The position numbers and the translations under genes are program-made. A stretch of DNA of 64,000 nt, taken from Bacillota bacterium. GTDB lineage: Bacteria; Bacillota; Clostridia; Acetivibrionales; DSM-1351. The stretch covers positions 1 through 64,000 of the forward strand of contig JAEZRV010000035.1 in NCBI GenBank assembly GCA_023444055.1. Direction: 5' to 3'. The notes under the pieces were generated by a model. That model saw only the letters and a list, made by a program, of their open reading frames with translations. It made no database searches and was not told the DNA's origin. How positions within the stretch are numbered: the first letter of the stretch is position 1; each line of letters begins with the position of its first letter. Of this stretch, positions 27,080 through 34,804 are shown one piece after another.

Positions 27080-29041
27080 TTATGTATCAAAGAGTATAGG
27101 ATAATTTGAGTTGCTCAGTATCTGATTAACTATTTCAGTTAAGTCATTATCATCAATTATTTCATCTACAACTACATCTGCATCATATTTGGATATATCA
27201 GTATCTTTTGCTAAGCATTGGTAGTACCAAGCGTCAATAGCCAAGTCCAATAAAGTGAATTCACCATTACGGTTAACATCCTTTGCAGCTTGTATAAATA
27301 TTGTTTTTTCTCCACAGTTTTCTGGTTCTAAATCTTTTTCCATTGTTGAATTGTCTGCAACACGAGCATTGGCAAATGATATTTTTGCAGTACCTGGAGC
27401 TATAGCTTTGAATGTTAGCTTCAGTAGCATTTTATCACCATTTGCAGCATTTGCCTTACCCAAGCTTGCCGTAATATATCTAATAATTCCTTCGATTGAG
27501 TTGTCCTCTTTGAATATTTTAATACCGTCAGCAGCTTCACAACTAATAAATTCTAATCTTTCTTTGTCAAATGCAATCTTCAAATCTTCAGCACAGATAT
27601 TAGTTGCATTATGAATTATAATATTAGCTGTTATTTCATCACCCATCATGGCTTTATCTATTGAGGAAATTTCAATATTAAGTTGGTCGTTTGTTGGTAA
27701 ACCAGTTACTTCGTTTGAGTTTATGCCTTCTCCTACTGCATTAACAGCAGATATAACATAATAATAAGGAACTCTGTTTTTAACATTAGTGTCTGTATAA
27801 GTAATTCCTGAACATGTTGCTATTGTTGTATATGTACCGCCTGCTACTTCAGCACGTTTGATGTTGTAGCTGGTTGCATCGGGAACAGGATTCCAGGATA
27901 AAACTATTTTTTCATTTCCGCTTTCTGCTGTGAGGGTTGTAGTAGCAGGAACAGTGATTTCTGGGGTGTATTCTTCTACTGTGTTGTAATATGTTGTTGT
28001 ATAGCCACGTCCTCCTGTAGTGTATATTTTACCATCTATTACAGCCGTTCTGTGATGACATCTTGGATATGTCATTTCTTTTACGCTTTGCCAAGTATCT
28101 GTGATTGGATTATATTCCTCTACAAGGTTTGTGGTATTATTTTCAATACTTCCACCTATAGAGTATATTTTTCCATTTACTGTAGCTACTTGATGATTAG
28201 TTGTTGGAGTTTTCATAGGGGCTTTGGTACTCCAGGTATAGGTTGATAAATCGAAGGCTTCTACAGTGCTTAATGGCTTAGAAGTGGCGCCACCAATAGC
28301 ATATATTTTATTATTCATTACAACTAATTGATGGTATTGTCTTGCACCAGCCATATTTGCCATTGTGGACCAGGTATTTGTTGCTGGATTAAATTCTTCA
28401 ACACTGTTAAGGTAACTTCCACCGCCGTTTCCGCCAATAGCATATATTTTTTTGTTTGCTACAGCTATCTTGTGGACATATCTTGCAGTAGGCATATTGG
28501 CCTTTGATACCCAAACATTAGCTTCAGGATCAAACTCTTCTACCGAGTTAATTGGATTAGTAGTATCATATCCTCCAATAGCGTATATTTTCCCATCTAC
28601 TACAGCTACCTGATGATAGGCTCTTGCAAATTGCATTGGGGCTTTCACAGTCCATGTGTTTTTTGCAGGATTATATTCTTCTATTGAGTTGAGTACTTTA
28701 CCAGAACTCTCATAACCGCCAATAGCATATATTTTTCCATTTACTACTGCTAATTGGAAGGTAGTTCTTGCATGATTCATAGGTGCTTTAGTAGTCCAGC
28801 TGTTTGTAGTAGGGTCATATTCTTCTACAGAGTTTTCGATGACGGATACATTATGACCGCCAATAGCATATATTTTTCCGTTTAATTCAACTACCTCGTG
28901 GTTAAATCTTGGAGTAAACATTGAGGCTCTTGCTCTCCAAGTATTGCTATCTGCTGCAAAAACAGACATACTTGATAGAACAAACGTTAGAGTTAATAAA
29001 ATACAGCTTAAATAAGTAAAACCTTTCTTTTGAATTTTCAT
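27080..29041 (-). CDS. Secreted kelch-repeat protein with FN3, cohesin-like and dockerin-like modules
   Basis: After a signal peptide (MKIQKKGFTYLSCILLTLTF, ending about SSMSVFAADS), seven kelch repeats of about 48 residues (each with a GKIYAIGG-like strand) form a probable beta propeller. A fibronectin type III domain follows (SWNPVPDATSYNIKRAE), then a cohesin-like beta sandwich (about 150 residues, starting QLNIEISSIDKAMMGDEI). The C-terminus is dockerin-like (DVNRNGEFTLLDLAID, then a weaker second loop DADVVVDEIIDDND). Having both a cohesin-like and a dockerin-like module suggests an adaptor or a self-associating surface protein. ATG 29041, with AAGGAGATTTGCTT before it, is preferred over the longer frame to 29110. 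Confidence 0.82.
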   Translation of the reverse strand: MKIQKKGFTYLSCILLTLTFVLSSMSVFAADSNTWRARASMFTPRFNHEVVELNGKIYAIGGHNVSVIENSVEEYDPTTNSWTTKAPMNHARTTFQLAVVNGKIYAIGGYESSGKVLNSIEEYNPAKNTWTVKAPMQFARAYHQVAVVDGKIYAIGGYDTTNPINSVEEFDPEANVWVSKANMPTARYVHKIAVANKKIYAIGGNGGGSYLNSVEEFNPATNTWSTMANMAGARQYHQLVVMNNKIYAIGGATSKPLSTVEAFDLSTYTWSTKAPMKTPTTNHQVATVNGKIYSIGGSIENNTTNLVEEYNPITDTWQSVKEMTYPRCHHRTAVIDGKIYTTGGRGYTTTYYNTVEEYTPEITVPATTTLTAESGNEKIVLSWNPVPDATSYNIKRAEVAGGTYTTIATCSGITYTDTNVKNRVPYYYVISAVNAVGEGINSNEVTGLPTNDQLNIEISSIDKAMMGDEITANIIIHNATNICAEDLKIAFDKERLEFISCEAADGIKIFKEDNSIEGIIRYITASLGKANAANGDKMLLKLTFKAIAPGTAKISFANARVADNSTMEKDLEPENCGEKTIFIQAAKDVNRNGEFTLLDLAIDAWYYQCLAKDTDISKYDADVVVDEIIDDNDLTEIVNQILSNSNYPILFDT

Positions 29042-29306
29042 AAGCAAATCTCCTTTTTTTTTATTATTGCCAAAATACTGGGTTATTGTGGCAATAATAG
29101 CATTATACACTTGTTTTTATATACAAAACAGTCTGTTTTTGTAAAAAAAAGGAAGGTATAATGAAAGGTTATATTAAAATTGTGTGGAATCAGAGGACGG
29201 CATTACTCGGTTCAATTAGCTTTAGTGGGGTGAAAAACTATGTTAACCCGCTTAAATTATGTGGAGTGAAAATACTATATGATGTATAATTATTACAATA
29301 TTCAAG

Positions 29307-29509
29307 GTTGGCTTGGAGGTTAGCATTAGGAGAACGTGGATGCAGGCAATGAAAGAATTGCGTACCTCCACGAAGAATTAACTATATTGAGCAACAAAAG
29401 TTGGCGTGGAGGTAAGCATGAAAAGTGTATAGCTAGTAGAAAAAAGATTGCGTATCTCCACGAGTGCTTTAATAAATTTTAACTGCCGAAAGTCGGCGTG
29501 GAGGTTAAC
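29307..29509 (+). promoter_or_regulatory. Three-unit tandem SD/anti-SD leader upstream of the response regulator
   Basis: SD-bearing segments occur at 29311-29325, 29404-29417 and 29495-29509 (about 91-92 bases apart), each preceded by a TTGGC or TCGGC stem arm. Anti-SD segments GCGTACCTCCACG (29360-29372) and GCGTATCTCCACG (29450-29462) lie between them. The second SD serves only a four-codon frame (ATG AAA AGT GTA TAG at 29418). The last is the true start region of the gene. Each anti-SD can pair with the SD before it or the SD after it. Confidence 0.6.
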
Positions 29510-30199
29510 ATGAGAATTTTACTGGTAGAGGATGATGAACCTTTAGCAATGGGAATAGATTATGCTCTAAAGAAACAGGGATTTTTGGTATCGACTGCGA
29601 AGAGTATCAAAGAAGCTCATGCTTTTTTTAATTCAGAAACAGATTTAATACTTTTAGACGTTACGCTTCCCGATGGAAACGGATATGATTTTTGTAAGAG
29701 CATTCGTTTGACAAGTGATGTGCCAATTATATTTATGACTGCGCTTGATGACGAACCGAATGTGGTATTTGGTTTGGATATCGGAGGAGACGATTATATA
29801 ACAAAGCCTGTTCGTATAAGCGAATTGGTTTCAAGGATAAATGCTCTTATGAGAAGGCAGAAAAACAGCCCTAGGGGTGTTGGTGCAACATGTATTAGAA
29901 GTGGAAATATTGTTGTTGAGCCATTAAAATGTAAAGTTACTGTTAATGGGGAAGAGGTATATTTGACTGCTGCTGAATATAAACTGCTACTTGTATTAAT
30001 TGAGAATAAAGGAAATGTGATAAGCAGAAATGTGATTATTGAAAAACTGTGGGATATAGATGGCAATTTTGTGGATTATAATACACTGAATGTTTATATG
30101 AAGAGGCTTCGTGAAAAAATTGAGACAGATGAGAATAAGCATATTGAAACTGTAAGAGGTATTGGCTATATGTGGAGGGACGAGGAGGTTAAACCTTGA
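29510..30199 (+). CDS. OmpR/PhoB-family response regulator
   Basis: A receiver domain (residues about 1-115: RILLVEDDEP, phospho-acceptor in LILLDVTLPDGNG, lysine in YITKPVR) is followed by a winged-helix DNA-binding domain (about 130-228; LTAAEYKLLLVLIENKGNV and TVRGIGYMW). The start is ATG 29510 behind GGAGGTTAAC; the in-frame GTG at 29498 overlaps that site. It is translationally coupled to the downstream kinase. The leader contains tandem SD/anti-SD units. The likely target is an FtsX-type ABC exporter, as in Bce-like systems, but the exporter lies 3 kb upstream across an unrelated gene. Confidence 0.93.
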   Translation: MRILLVEDDEPLAMGIDYALKKQGFLVSTAKSIKEAHAFFNSETDLILLDVTLPDGNGYDFCKSIRLTSDVPIIFMTALDDEPNVVFGLDIGGDDYITKPVRISELVSRINALMRRQKNSPRGVGATCIRSGNIVVEPLKCKVTVNGEEVYLTAAEYKLLLVLIENKGNVISRNVIIEKLWDIDGNFVDYNTLNVYMKRLREKIETDENKHIETVRGIGYMWRDEEVKP

Positions 30200-31443
30200 A
30201 GCTACTTAAAAATAGAGAGGTACAGCTATCAATTGGTGTAATGCTTGTTTTACTAATAATGCTTGGAGCAGTTATCATCGGATTATTCAGCAAATTTGCT
30301 AATGATTTAAATACAATTCAACTAAAGCAGAATATCGCTGTAATAGGTACAGTTGCTAAACAGTATCCCCAAATGGAGTCAGAGATTATTAAAAATTATA
30401 CTAAGGGATTTGAGGATAATTATCAGTATGGTAAAAGTATACTTGAGAAATATTCCTACAATGAAAGTTTGATTATTGATAAAAATAGCTTTATTCAAAA
30501 AGATGTGAGACGTATGTATATAAAGATTTATATAGTAATTGCACTTTTTGCATTGCTACTTATTACATTTCTTACACTATCTTATAATAAATTATTTAAG
30601 AAAATTCGTAGGTTAAGTGTTAACGCTGAAACTATCATAGAGGGGCAATACAACCCTGTTCACGGAGAAATGAAAGAAGGAGATTTAGGCTATCTGACAT
30701 ATCAATTAAATATAATGAGCGAAAGACTTAGTGAGAATGTGCAGGCTTTAAAGAATGATAAATTATTTTTAAAAAAAATTATAACAGATATCTCTCATCA
30801 GCTAAAGACACCGCTTGCTTCACTTATTATGTTTAATGACATTTTGGAAAATGACGAAACTATGTCCGAACAGGAGCAACGCAAATTTCTTGCAGAGAGT
30901 AGAAACCAACTAGACAGAATGGAATGGCTAATTAAAAATATGATGAAAATGGCAAAATTAGAGGCAGGAATAGTTGATTTTGACAAAAAGGAAGCTTTTA
31001 TAAATGAAACTATTCAAAAAAGTATAACTGCTCTAAAGCTTATTGCATCTGAAAAGGATATAAATATAAATGTATCAGGGGATACTAGTGTTAAAGTTAT
31101 GCATGATATTAACTGGACTACTGAGGCTTTATCAAATATTATAAAGAATAGTATTGAGCACAGTGAGAATAGCAGTGAAATAAATATTTATTGGGAAGAT
31201 AACAGTGTATTTGTTCAAATTGTGATAAGTGATAACGGTACGGGAATATCTAAAGAGGAGTTGCCAAAGATATTTGATAGATTTTACAAAGGCTCTAATA
31301 GCTACAGTCCAACCAATATTGGCATAGGACTTTACATTACAAAGACAATTATTGAGGGACAGGGCGGTTCAATTTATGCCCATAGCATAGATGGTCAAGG
31401 TGCAAAATTTACTATAAGGCTTATGAAAATATTAGATTATTAA
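30196..31443 (+). CDS. Sensor histidine kinase
   Basis: Two transmembrane helices (about residues 12-32 and 115-135) bracket a short extracellular region, followed by a HAMP-like linker, the dimerisation box DISHQLKTPLASLIMF with its phospho-histidine, and the HATPase domain (N-box NIIKNSIEHSE, G1 ISDNGTGIS, G2 IGIGLYITKTI). The start is TTG 30196, whose TTGA overlaps the stop of the response regulator and follows GAGGAGGTTAAACC, so the two are co-translated. Confidence 0.93.
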   Translation: MKLLKNREVQLSIGVMLVLLIMLGAVIIGLFSKFANDLNTIQLKQNIAVIGTVAKQYPQMESEIIKNYTKGFEDNYQYGKSILEKYSYNESLIIDKNSFIQKDVRRMYIKIYIVIALFALLLITFLTLSYNKLFKKIRRLSVNAETIIEGQYNPVHGEMKEGDLGYLTYQLNIMSERLSENVQALKNDKLFLKKIITDISHQLKTPLASLIMFNDILENDETMSEQEQRKFLAESRNQLDRMEWLIKNMMKMAKLEAGIVDFDKKEAFINETIQKSITALKLIASEKDININVSGDTSVKVMHDINWTTEALSNIIKNSIEHSENSSEINIYWEDNSVFVQIVISDNGTGISKEELPKIFDRFYKGSNSYSPTNIGIGLYITKTIIEGQGGSIYAHSIDGQGAKFTIRLMKILDY

Positions 31444-31690
31444 AGCCCGCGACACACCAAGGTTCCATCTGGATTTATGAATTCTATCTCGTCAGTAGTC
31501 TCTTCTACCTTGTCTGCAATTTGTTAAGGTTTCATCTGGAATCGGCTGACCTGCTAACATGTTTAACTTGCACTCTTGTCCAAAATATATCAAGGTTCCA
31601 TCTGGAATCGGCTGACCTGCTAACATTTTAACTTGTACTCTTGCCCCCACATTACAAGGTTCCATCTGGACAACAGGAAGTTGATATTAA
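31440..31690 (-). pseudogene. Decayed gene fragment with about 66-nt repeats
   Basis: Four copies of a CCAGATGGAACCTTG-like motif (minus strand) occur with spacings of 67, 66 and 64 bases. Units 2 and 3 share a frame in which the peptide MLAGQPIPDGTLIYFGQE, then CKLN, repeats as MLAGQPIPDETL. The downstream unit is shifted by one base and reads INPDGTLVCRGL then stop, and the upstream unit is shifted the other way. This looks like a 22-residue coding repeat broken by frameshifts. The stop overlaps the stop of the convergent kinase gene. The protein family is not recognised. Confidence 0.5.
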
Positions 31691-31721
31691 ATTTGTTGCA
31701 AATATAGTACAATAGAAATAA

Positions 31722-31772
31722 GCTTGGATGAACCGCTGCTAATTATGCAATTATTTTAGCAACAAACGATAA
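31722..31772. repeat. Direct repeat flanking the PfkB gene, left copy
   Basis: GATGAACCGCTGCTAATT and AGCAACAAACGATAA in this segment match, with a few changes, 32904-32956 downstream of the kinase gene. Between this repeat and the gene (31780-31935) is a quasi-repetitive stretch built on TTGAGAA, TGATAA and AACTTATAAG motifs, with no ORF. Confidence 0.55.
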
Positions 31773-31972
31773 CCTTGAGAATTTAAGAACTTCTAAGCTT
31801 GAGAGCTGATAAATTTGAAAGTTGAGAAGCTTAAGAACTTATAAGATTGAGAAATGATAGATTTCGATAACTGATAATTTATGAACTGATAAACTTGGAC
31901 TGATAAGTTTGAGAATCGATAAAATCTTTGTAAAAAAGTTGAGTATTCAATAATATTAAGGAGGAAGTACAT

Positions 31973-32881
31973 ATGGCAAAGAATGATGTTTATTTATACG
32001 GAATGACACTTGTATCTACAATGAACTTATTAAAAGGTGAATATCCAGAAGCAGATACCTATGGTGAAATTAAAGAAAGCTACCTGCTTCCAGGTGGTGA
32101 AACAGGTAGCTGTGCGGTGGCATTGTCATCACTGGGCTGTACTGTGAAAATAGATGGTAATTATCAAGGAAATAAGACTATGGAGGTTCTTAATGAGTAT
32201 TTAGTAAACCGGTACAGCATTGATATGTCAAGTGTATATATAGATACTACGTTTGATGGTGTTCAGGATATGATATTAATAGGTACAAACACAAGAACAT
32301 GTTTTGGGAGATTCGGAGCTTATTTTGATGATGAAATTAAAAGATGGAGTGCTCCTGTAAAAAAGGATATAGCAGATGCAAAAGTTGTTGGGTTAGACCC
32401 GTTTTTTATGGAACAGAGTGATTTAGTAGCACAGTATTGTCATGAATTAGGCAAAAAATATGTGACAATAGATTGTAAACCTGAATCATTGATAAATAGG
32501 TATTGTGAGGTTAATGTTGTATCAAATGAATTTATAAAAAGTAATTATCCAAACATGGATGTAGAAGAGCTTTTTAAAACTTATACAGAAAATACAAATG
32601 GACTTGTGATATTTACATTCGGCTCCAGAGAAATAATGTTTGGAAGGAAAAACCAGGCTATACATAGATTAAAACCGTATAAGGTTAAGGTTCAAAGTAC
32701 ATTGGGAGCAGGAGATACTTTTAAGGCTGGAGCCATTTATGGTGTGCTTAAGGAAATGTCAGATGAAGACATTGTTAAGTTTGCTGCAGCAACAGCGGCA
32801 ACTGTTTGCAGTAGATTTCCGTTATCATTAAATCCACCGAGTTTGGAAATGATAAATACACTAATTGAATCACAAAGTTGA
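31973..32881 (+). CDS. PfkB-family carbohydrate kinase
   Basis: This is a ribokinase-fold sugar or nucleoside kinase. The C-terminal PfkB signature is STLGAGDTFKAGAIYG with the catalytic aspartate; the N-terminal glycine-rich segment is LLPGGETGSCAVALSSLG. At 302 aa it has the usual length. AAGGAGGAAGTACAT precedes the ATG, an excellent ribosome-binding site. It is monocistronic and bracketed by a direct repeat. The substrate cannot be assigned. Confidence 0.88.
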   Translation: MAKNDVYLYGMTLVSTMNLLKGEYPEADTYGEIKESYLLPGGETGSCAVALSSLGCTVKIDGNYQGNKTMEVLNEYLVNRYSIDMSSVYIDTTFDGVQDMILIGTNTRTCFGRFGAYFDDEIKRWSAPVKKDIADAKVVGLDPFFMEQSDLVAQYCHELGKKYVTIDCKPESLINRYCEVNVVSNEFIKSNYPNMDVEELFKTYTENTNGLVIFTFGSREIMFGRKNQAIHRLKPYKVKVQSTLGAGDTFKAGAIYGVLKEMSDEDIVKFAAATAATVCSRFPLSLNPPSLEMINTLIESQS

Positions 32882-32903
32882 ATTTTGAACTGTTAATAAC
32901 TCA

Positions 32904-32956
32904 AACTACGCAGATGAACCATTACTAATTCTACCAATTATTTTGGCAACAAACTA
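32904..32956. repeat. Direct repeat flanking the PfkB gene, right copy
   Basis: GATGAACCATTACTAATT and GGCAACAAACTATTGATAA correspond to the left copy at 31722-31772. The rest of the gap to the metal-binding protein holds the operator and leader described separately. Confidence 0.55.
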
Positions 32957-33081
32957 TTGATAATGCTACTACACCAATAGATTTTTATTAGCTTAGAATT
33001 GCTTACTGCGACAAAAATTCTATTAACTGCGGTCCATTAGAGTCTCAGAATGCTATATTGATAAATTTGAGTAATTACTTC

Positions 33082-33135
33082 TTTTCAAATTTAAAACATA
33101 GGTTTATAATGTAAATGAGAATTATTTGCATTTAC
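33082..33135 (+). promoter_or_regulatory. Promoter and Zur/Fur-like operator upstream of the ZnuA-like gene
   Basis: TTTTCA (33082-33087) and TATAAT (33105-33110) are 17 bases apart. Directly after the -10 lies a dyad, GTAAATG (33111-33117) and CATTTAC (33129-33135), with an AT-rich centre AGAATTATTTG. Its size and position over the expected transcription start fit a Fur-family (Zur) operator. The resulting leader would be about 255 bases long. Confidence 0.6.
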
Positions 33136-33372
33136 AAAGCATATAGTTTAAGGTCTAAAATAATTTAAGAGTGGCAATAATCATTAGCAGGCAGGTGCTA
33201 CAAAGCTAAGTTTAAAACTAGTTTAACCAAGAGAGTTAACATATTAGGATTCAACGGCAGTTGCTGAAATGCTTGACTATGAAATAGACTTATTGCTGTA
33301 AAAGGAGGGAACTAAGTCCGTGTCGGTTTTTTATTAAGGTTAAGTGCCAAAAATAAAAGCCATGGATACACT

Positions 33373-34281
33373 ATGAAAACAAAAGCAATTAGGATTATAT
33401 CTGTTTTAGTTTTATGTTTGTTTATTTTTAGTGGTTGTACAAATAATACTGCCACAAAAACAGAAGAAGAGGGTACAACTATTGTTACTTCTTTTTATCC
33501 ATTGTACATTTTTACCAAGAATATAGTAAAGGACATTCCAGATGTAAAGGTTGTAAACATGACAGAGCCCCAAACAGGTTGTCTACACGACTATCAACTT
33601 GTTCCAGCAGATTTAAAAACATTGGAAAAGGCAGATGCATTCATTATTAACGGTGCTGGTATGGAGTCGTTCATGGGCAAAGTAATGGAGCAGCAAAAGG
33701 ATTTGCGAGTCATTGAAGCTTCTAAAGGAATAGAGTTGCTTAAAGATGAAAATGGAGAAGAAAATCCCCACGTTTGGGTTAGTATTTCTGGAGCAATAAC
33801 AGAGGTCGAAAACATAGCAAATGGCTTAGCTGAATTCGATGCCAAAAATGCTGCTTCTTATAAAGTAAATGCAGAGGCATATATCAAGCTGCTTAAAACT
33901 CAAAGTGAAAAAATGCATAAAGAATTAGATACATTTAAGAAAAAAGATATTGTTACATTCCATGAAGCTTTTCCGTATTTTGCTAAAGAATTCGGACTCA
34001 ATATTGTATCGGTTGTAGAGCGTGAACCAGGTACTGAGCCAAGTGCAGGAGAACTTGCAGATTTGATTGATACCATAAAGAAAGCAAACTGCAAGGTGCT
34101 TTTTGCAGAACCTCAGTACTCACAAAAGGCTGCAGAGTCTATTGCAAAACAAACAGGTGCTAAAGTTTACTTATTAGATCCGATTGTAACAGGCGAAAAA
34201 GATGCTCCTGCCGATAGCTACATTAAAGCTATGGATCAAAATTTAAAGGTTTTGGTGGAGGCTTTCAAGCAGAATCAGTAG
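33373..34281 (+). CDS. znuA: Zinc/manganese ABC transporter substrate-binding lipoprotein (ZnuA-like)
   Basis: This is an extracellular solute-binding lipoprotein of the cluster A-I metal family. The signal peptide ends in the lipobox LFIFSGC. Metal-ligand segments are visible: CLHDYQLVPADLKTLEKAD, ENPHVWVS and TFHEAFPYFAKEF. A glutamate/aspartate ligand is expected near the C-terminus (LLDPIVTGEKDAPAD). No transporter ATPase or permease gene is adjacent, so those must lie elsewhere. A Zur-like operator lies upstream. The ATG has no SD; the short frame ATG GAT ACA CTA TGA directly upstream overlaps it (ATGA). Confidence 0.88.
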   Translation: MKTKAIRIISVLVLCLFIFSGCTNNTATKTEEEGTTIVTSFYPLYIFTKNIVKDIPDVKVVNMTEPQTGCLHDYQLVPADLKTLEKADAFIINGAGMESFMGKVMEQQKDLRVIEASKGIELLKDENGEENPHVWVSISGAITEVENIANGLAEFDAKNAASYKVNAEAYIKLLKTQSEKMHKELDTFKKKDIVTFHEAFPYFAKEFGLNIVSVVEREPGTEPSAGELADLIDTIKKANCKVLFAEPQYSQKAAESIAKQTGAKVYLLDPIVTGEKDAPADSYIKAMDQNLKVLVEAFKQNQ

Positions 34282-34354
34282 GGGGAAAAAGTAGTATAAG
34301 TTTTTTTAATTAAATAATAACTCGACTAGAGAAGTTTTGCACTTAAAATAACGG

Positions 34355-34392
34355 AACAGGTATACTGTTGATTTGACAGTATACCTGTTTTG
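34355..34392 (+). terminator. Terminator of the ZnuA-like gene
   Basis: AACAGGTATACTGT (34355-34368) pairs with ACAGTATACCTGTT (34376-34389), followed by TT. Confidence 0.9.
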
Positions 34393-34403
34393 TGTAAGTA
34401 AGA

Positions 34404-34602
34404 TTAAAATTTTGTATCTTTTGGTGGGCAAGGATCATTTCCATAGTTATTTGGGTTACGTATTTGACCATTACGCCCATGTATGACTAACTCGCTTTGC
34501 TGATTAGCTTTCTTTGTTTGGACTAGAAAGAATATGAGGCTTAACAACAGCAATAGCAAACGTAACTCCTTGCTCTTTTATTTTAGTTCCATCAAATTGC
34601 AT
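34404..34602 (-). pseudogene. Chimeric gene remnant (unknown N-terminus joined to DUF2188-like C-terminus)
   Basis: On the minus strand, ATG 34602 (with AAGGAGAATTATT upstream) opens a frame reading MQFDGTKIKEQGVTFAIAVV, the usual N-terminus of a small clostridial/bacillary family, and stops at 34504. In another frame, the sequence continues KANQQSELVIHGRNGQIRNP, then NNYGNDPCPPKD, which resembles the C-terminus of DUF2188 proteins. The two fragments belong to different families, so this looks like a deletion fusion between neighbouring genes, now decayed. It faces the ZnuA-like gene's terminator. Confidence 0.55.
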
Positions 34603-34679
34603 AATAATTCTCCTTTATTTAAATACTCAGAAAAGAGATAAAGGATATTATTAAAAAAATTTATTGCCAATCTTAAAAA

Positions 34680-34692
34680 GTGATAAAATCAC
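34680..34692. promoter_or_regulatory. Upstream copy of the GTGA-N5-TCAC box
   Basis: GTGA (34680-34683) and TCAC (34689-34692) flank TAAAA. This repeats the operator-like box found in the promoter 72 bases downstream, suggesting a duplicated or cooperative site for the same regulator. Confidence 0.5.
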
Positions 34693-34742
34693 ATGATATA
34701 TTTTGAATATAAGAATACACATTTGGAAATATTACAAACAAA

Positions 34743-34772
34743 TTGACAAATGTGAATAAATCACAATATAAT
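34743..34772 (+). promoter_or_regulatory. Promoter of ATPase-RloB pair 1 with operator-like dyad
   Basis: TTGACA (34743-34748) and TATAAT (34767-34772) are 18 bases apart. The spacer holds GTGA-N5-TCAC (34752-34764). The same box sits in the same place in the promoter of pair 3. Confidence 0.7.
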
Positions 34773-34804
34773 ATACTATATATATGAAGAAAGAAGGTAT
34801 CAAT

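Noticed and set aside
33180..33330. Cobalamin or other known riboswitch in the leader of the ZnuA-like gene
   Set aside because: GGCAGGTGC and similar words occur, but the required conserved boxes are absent or out of order.
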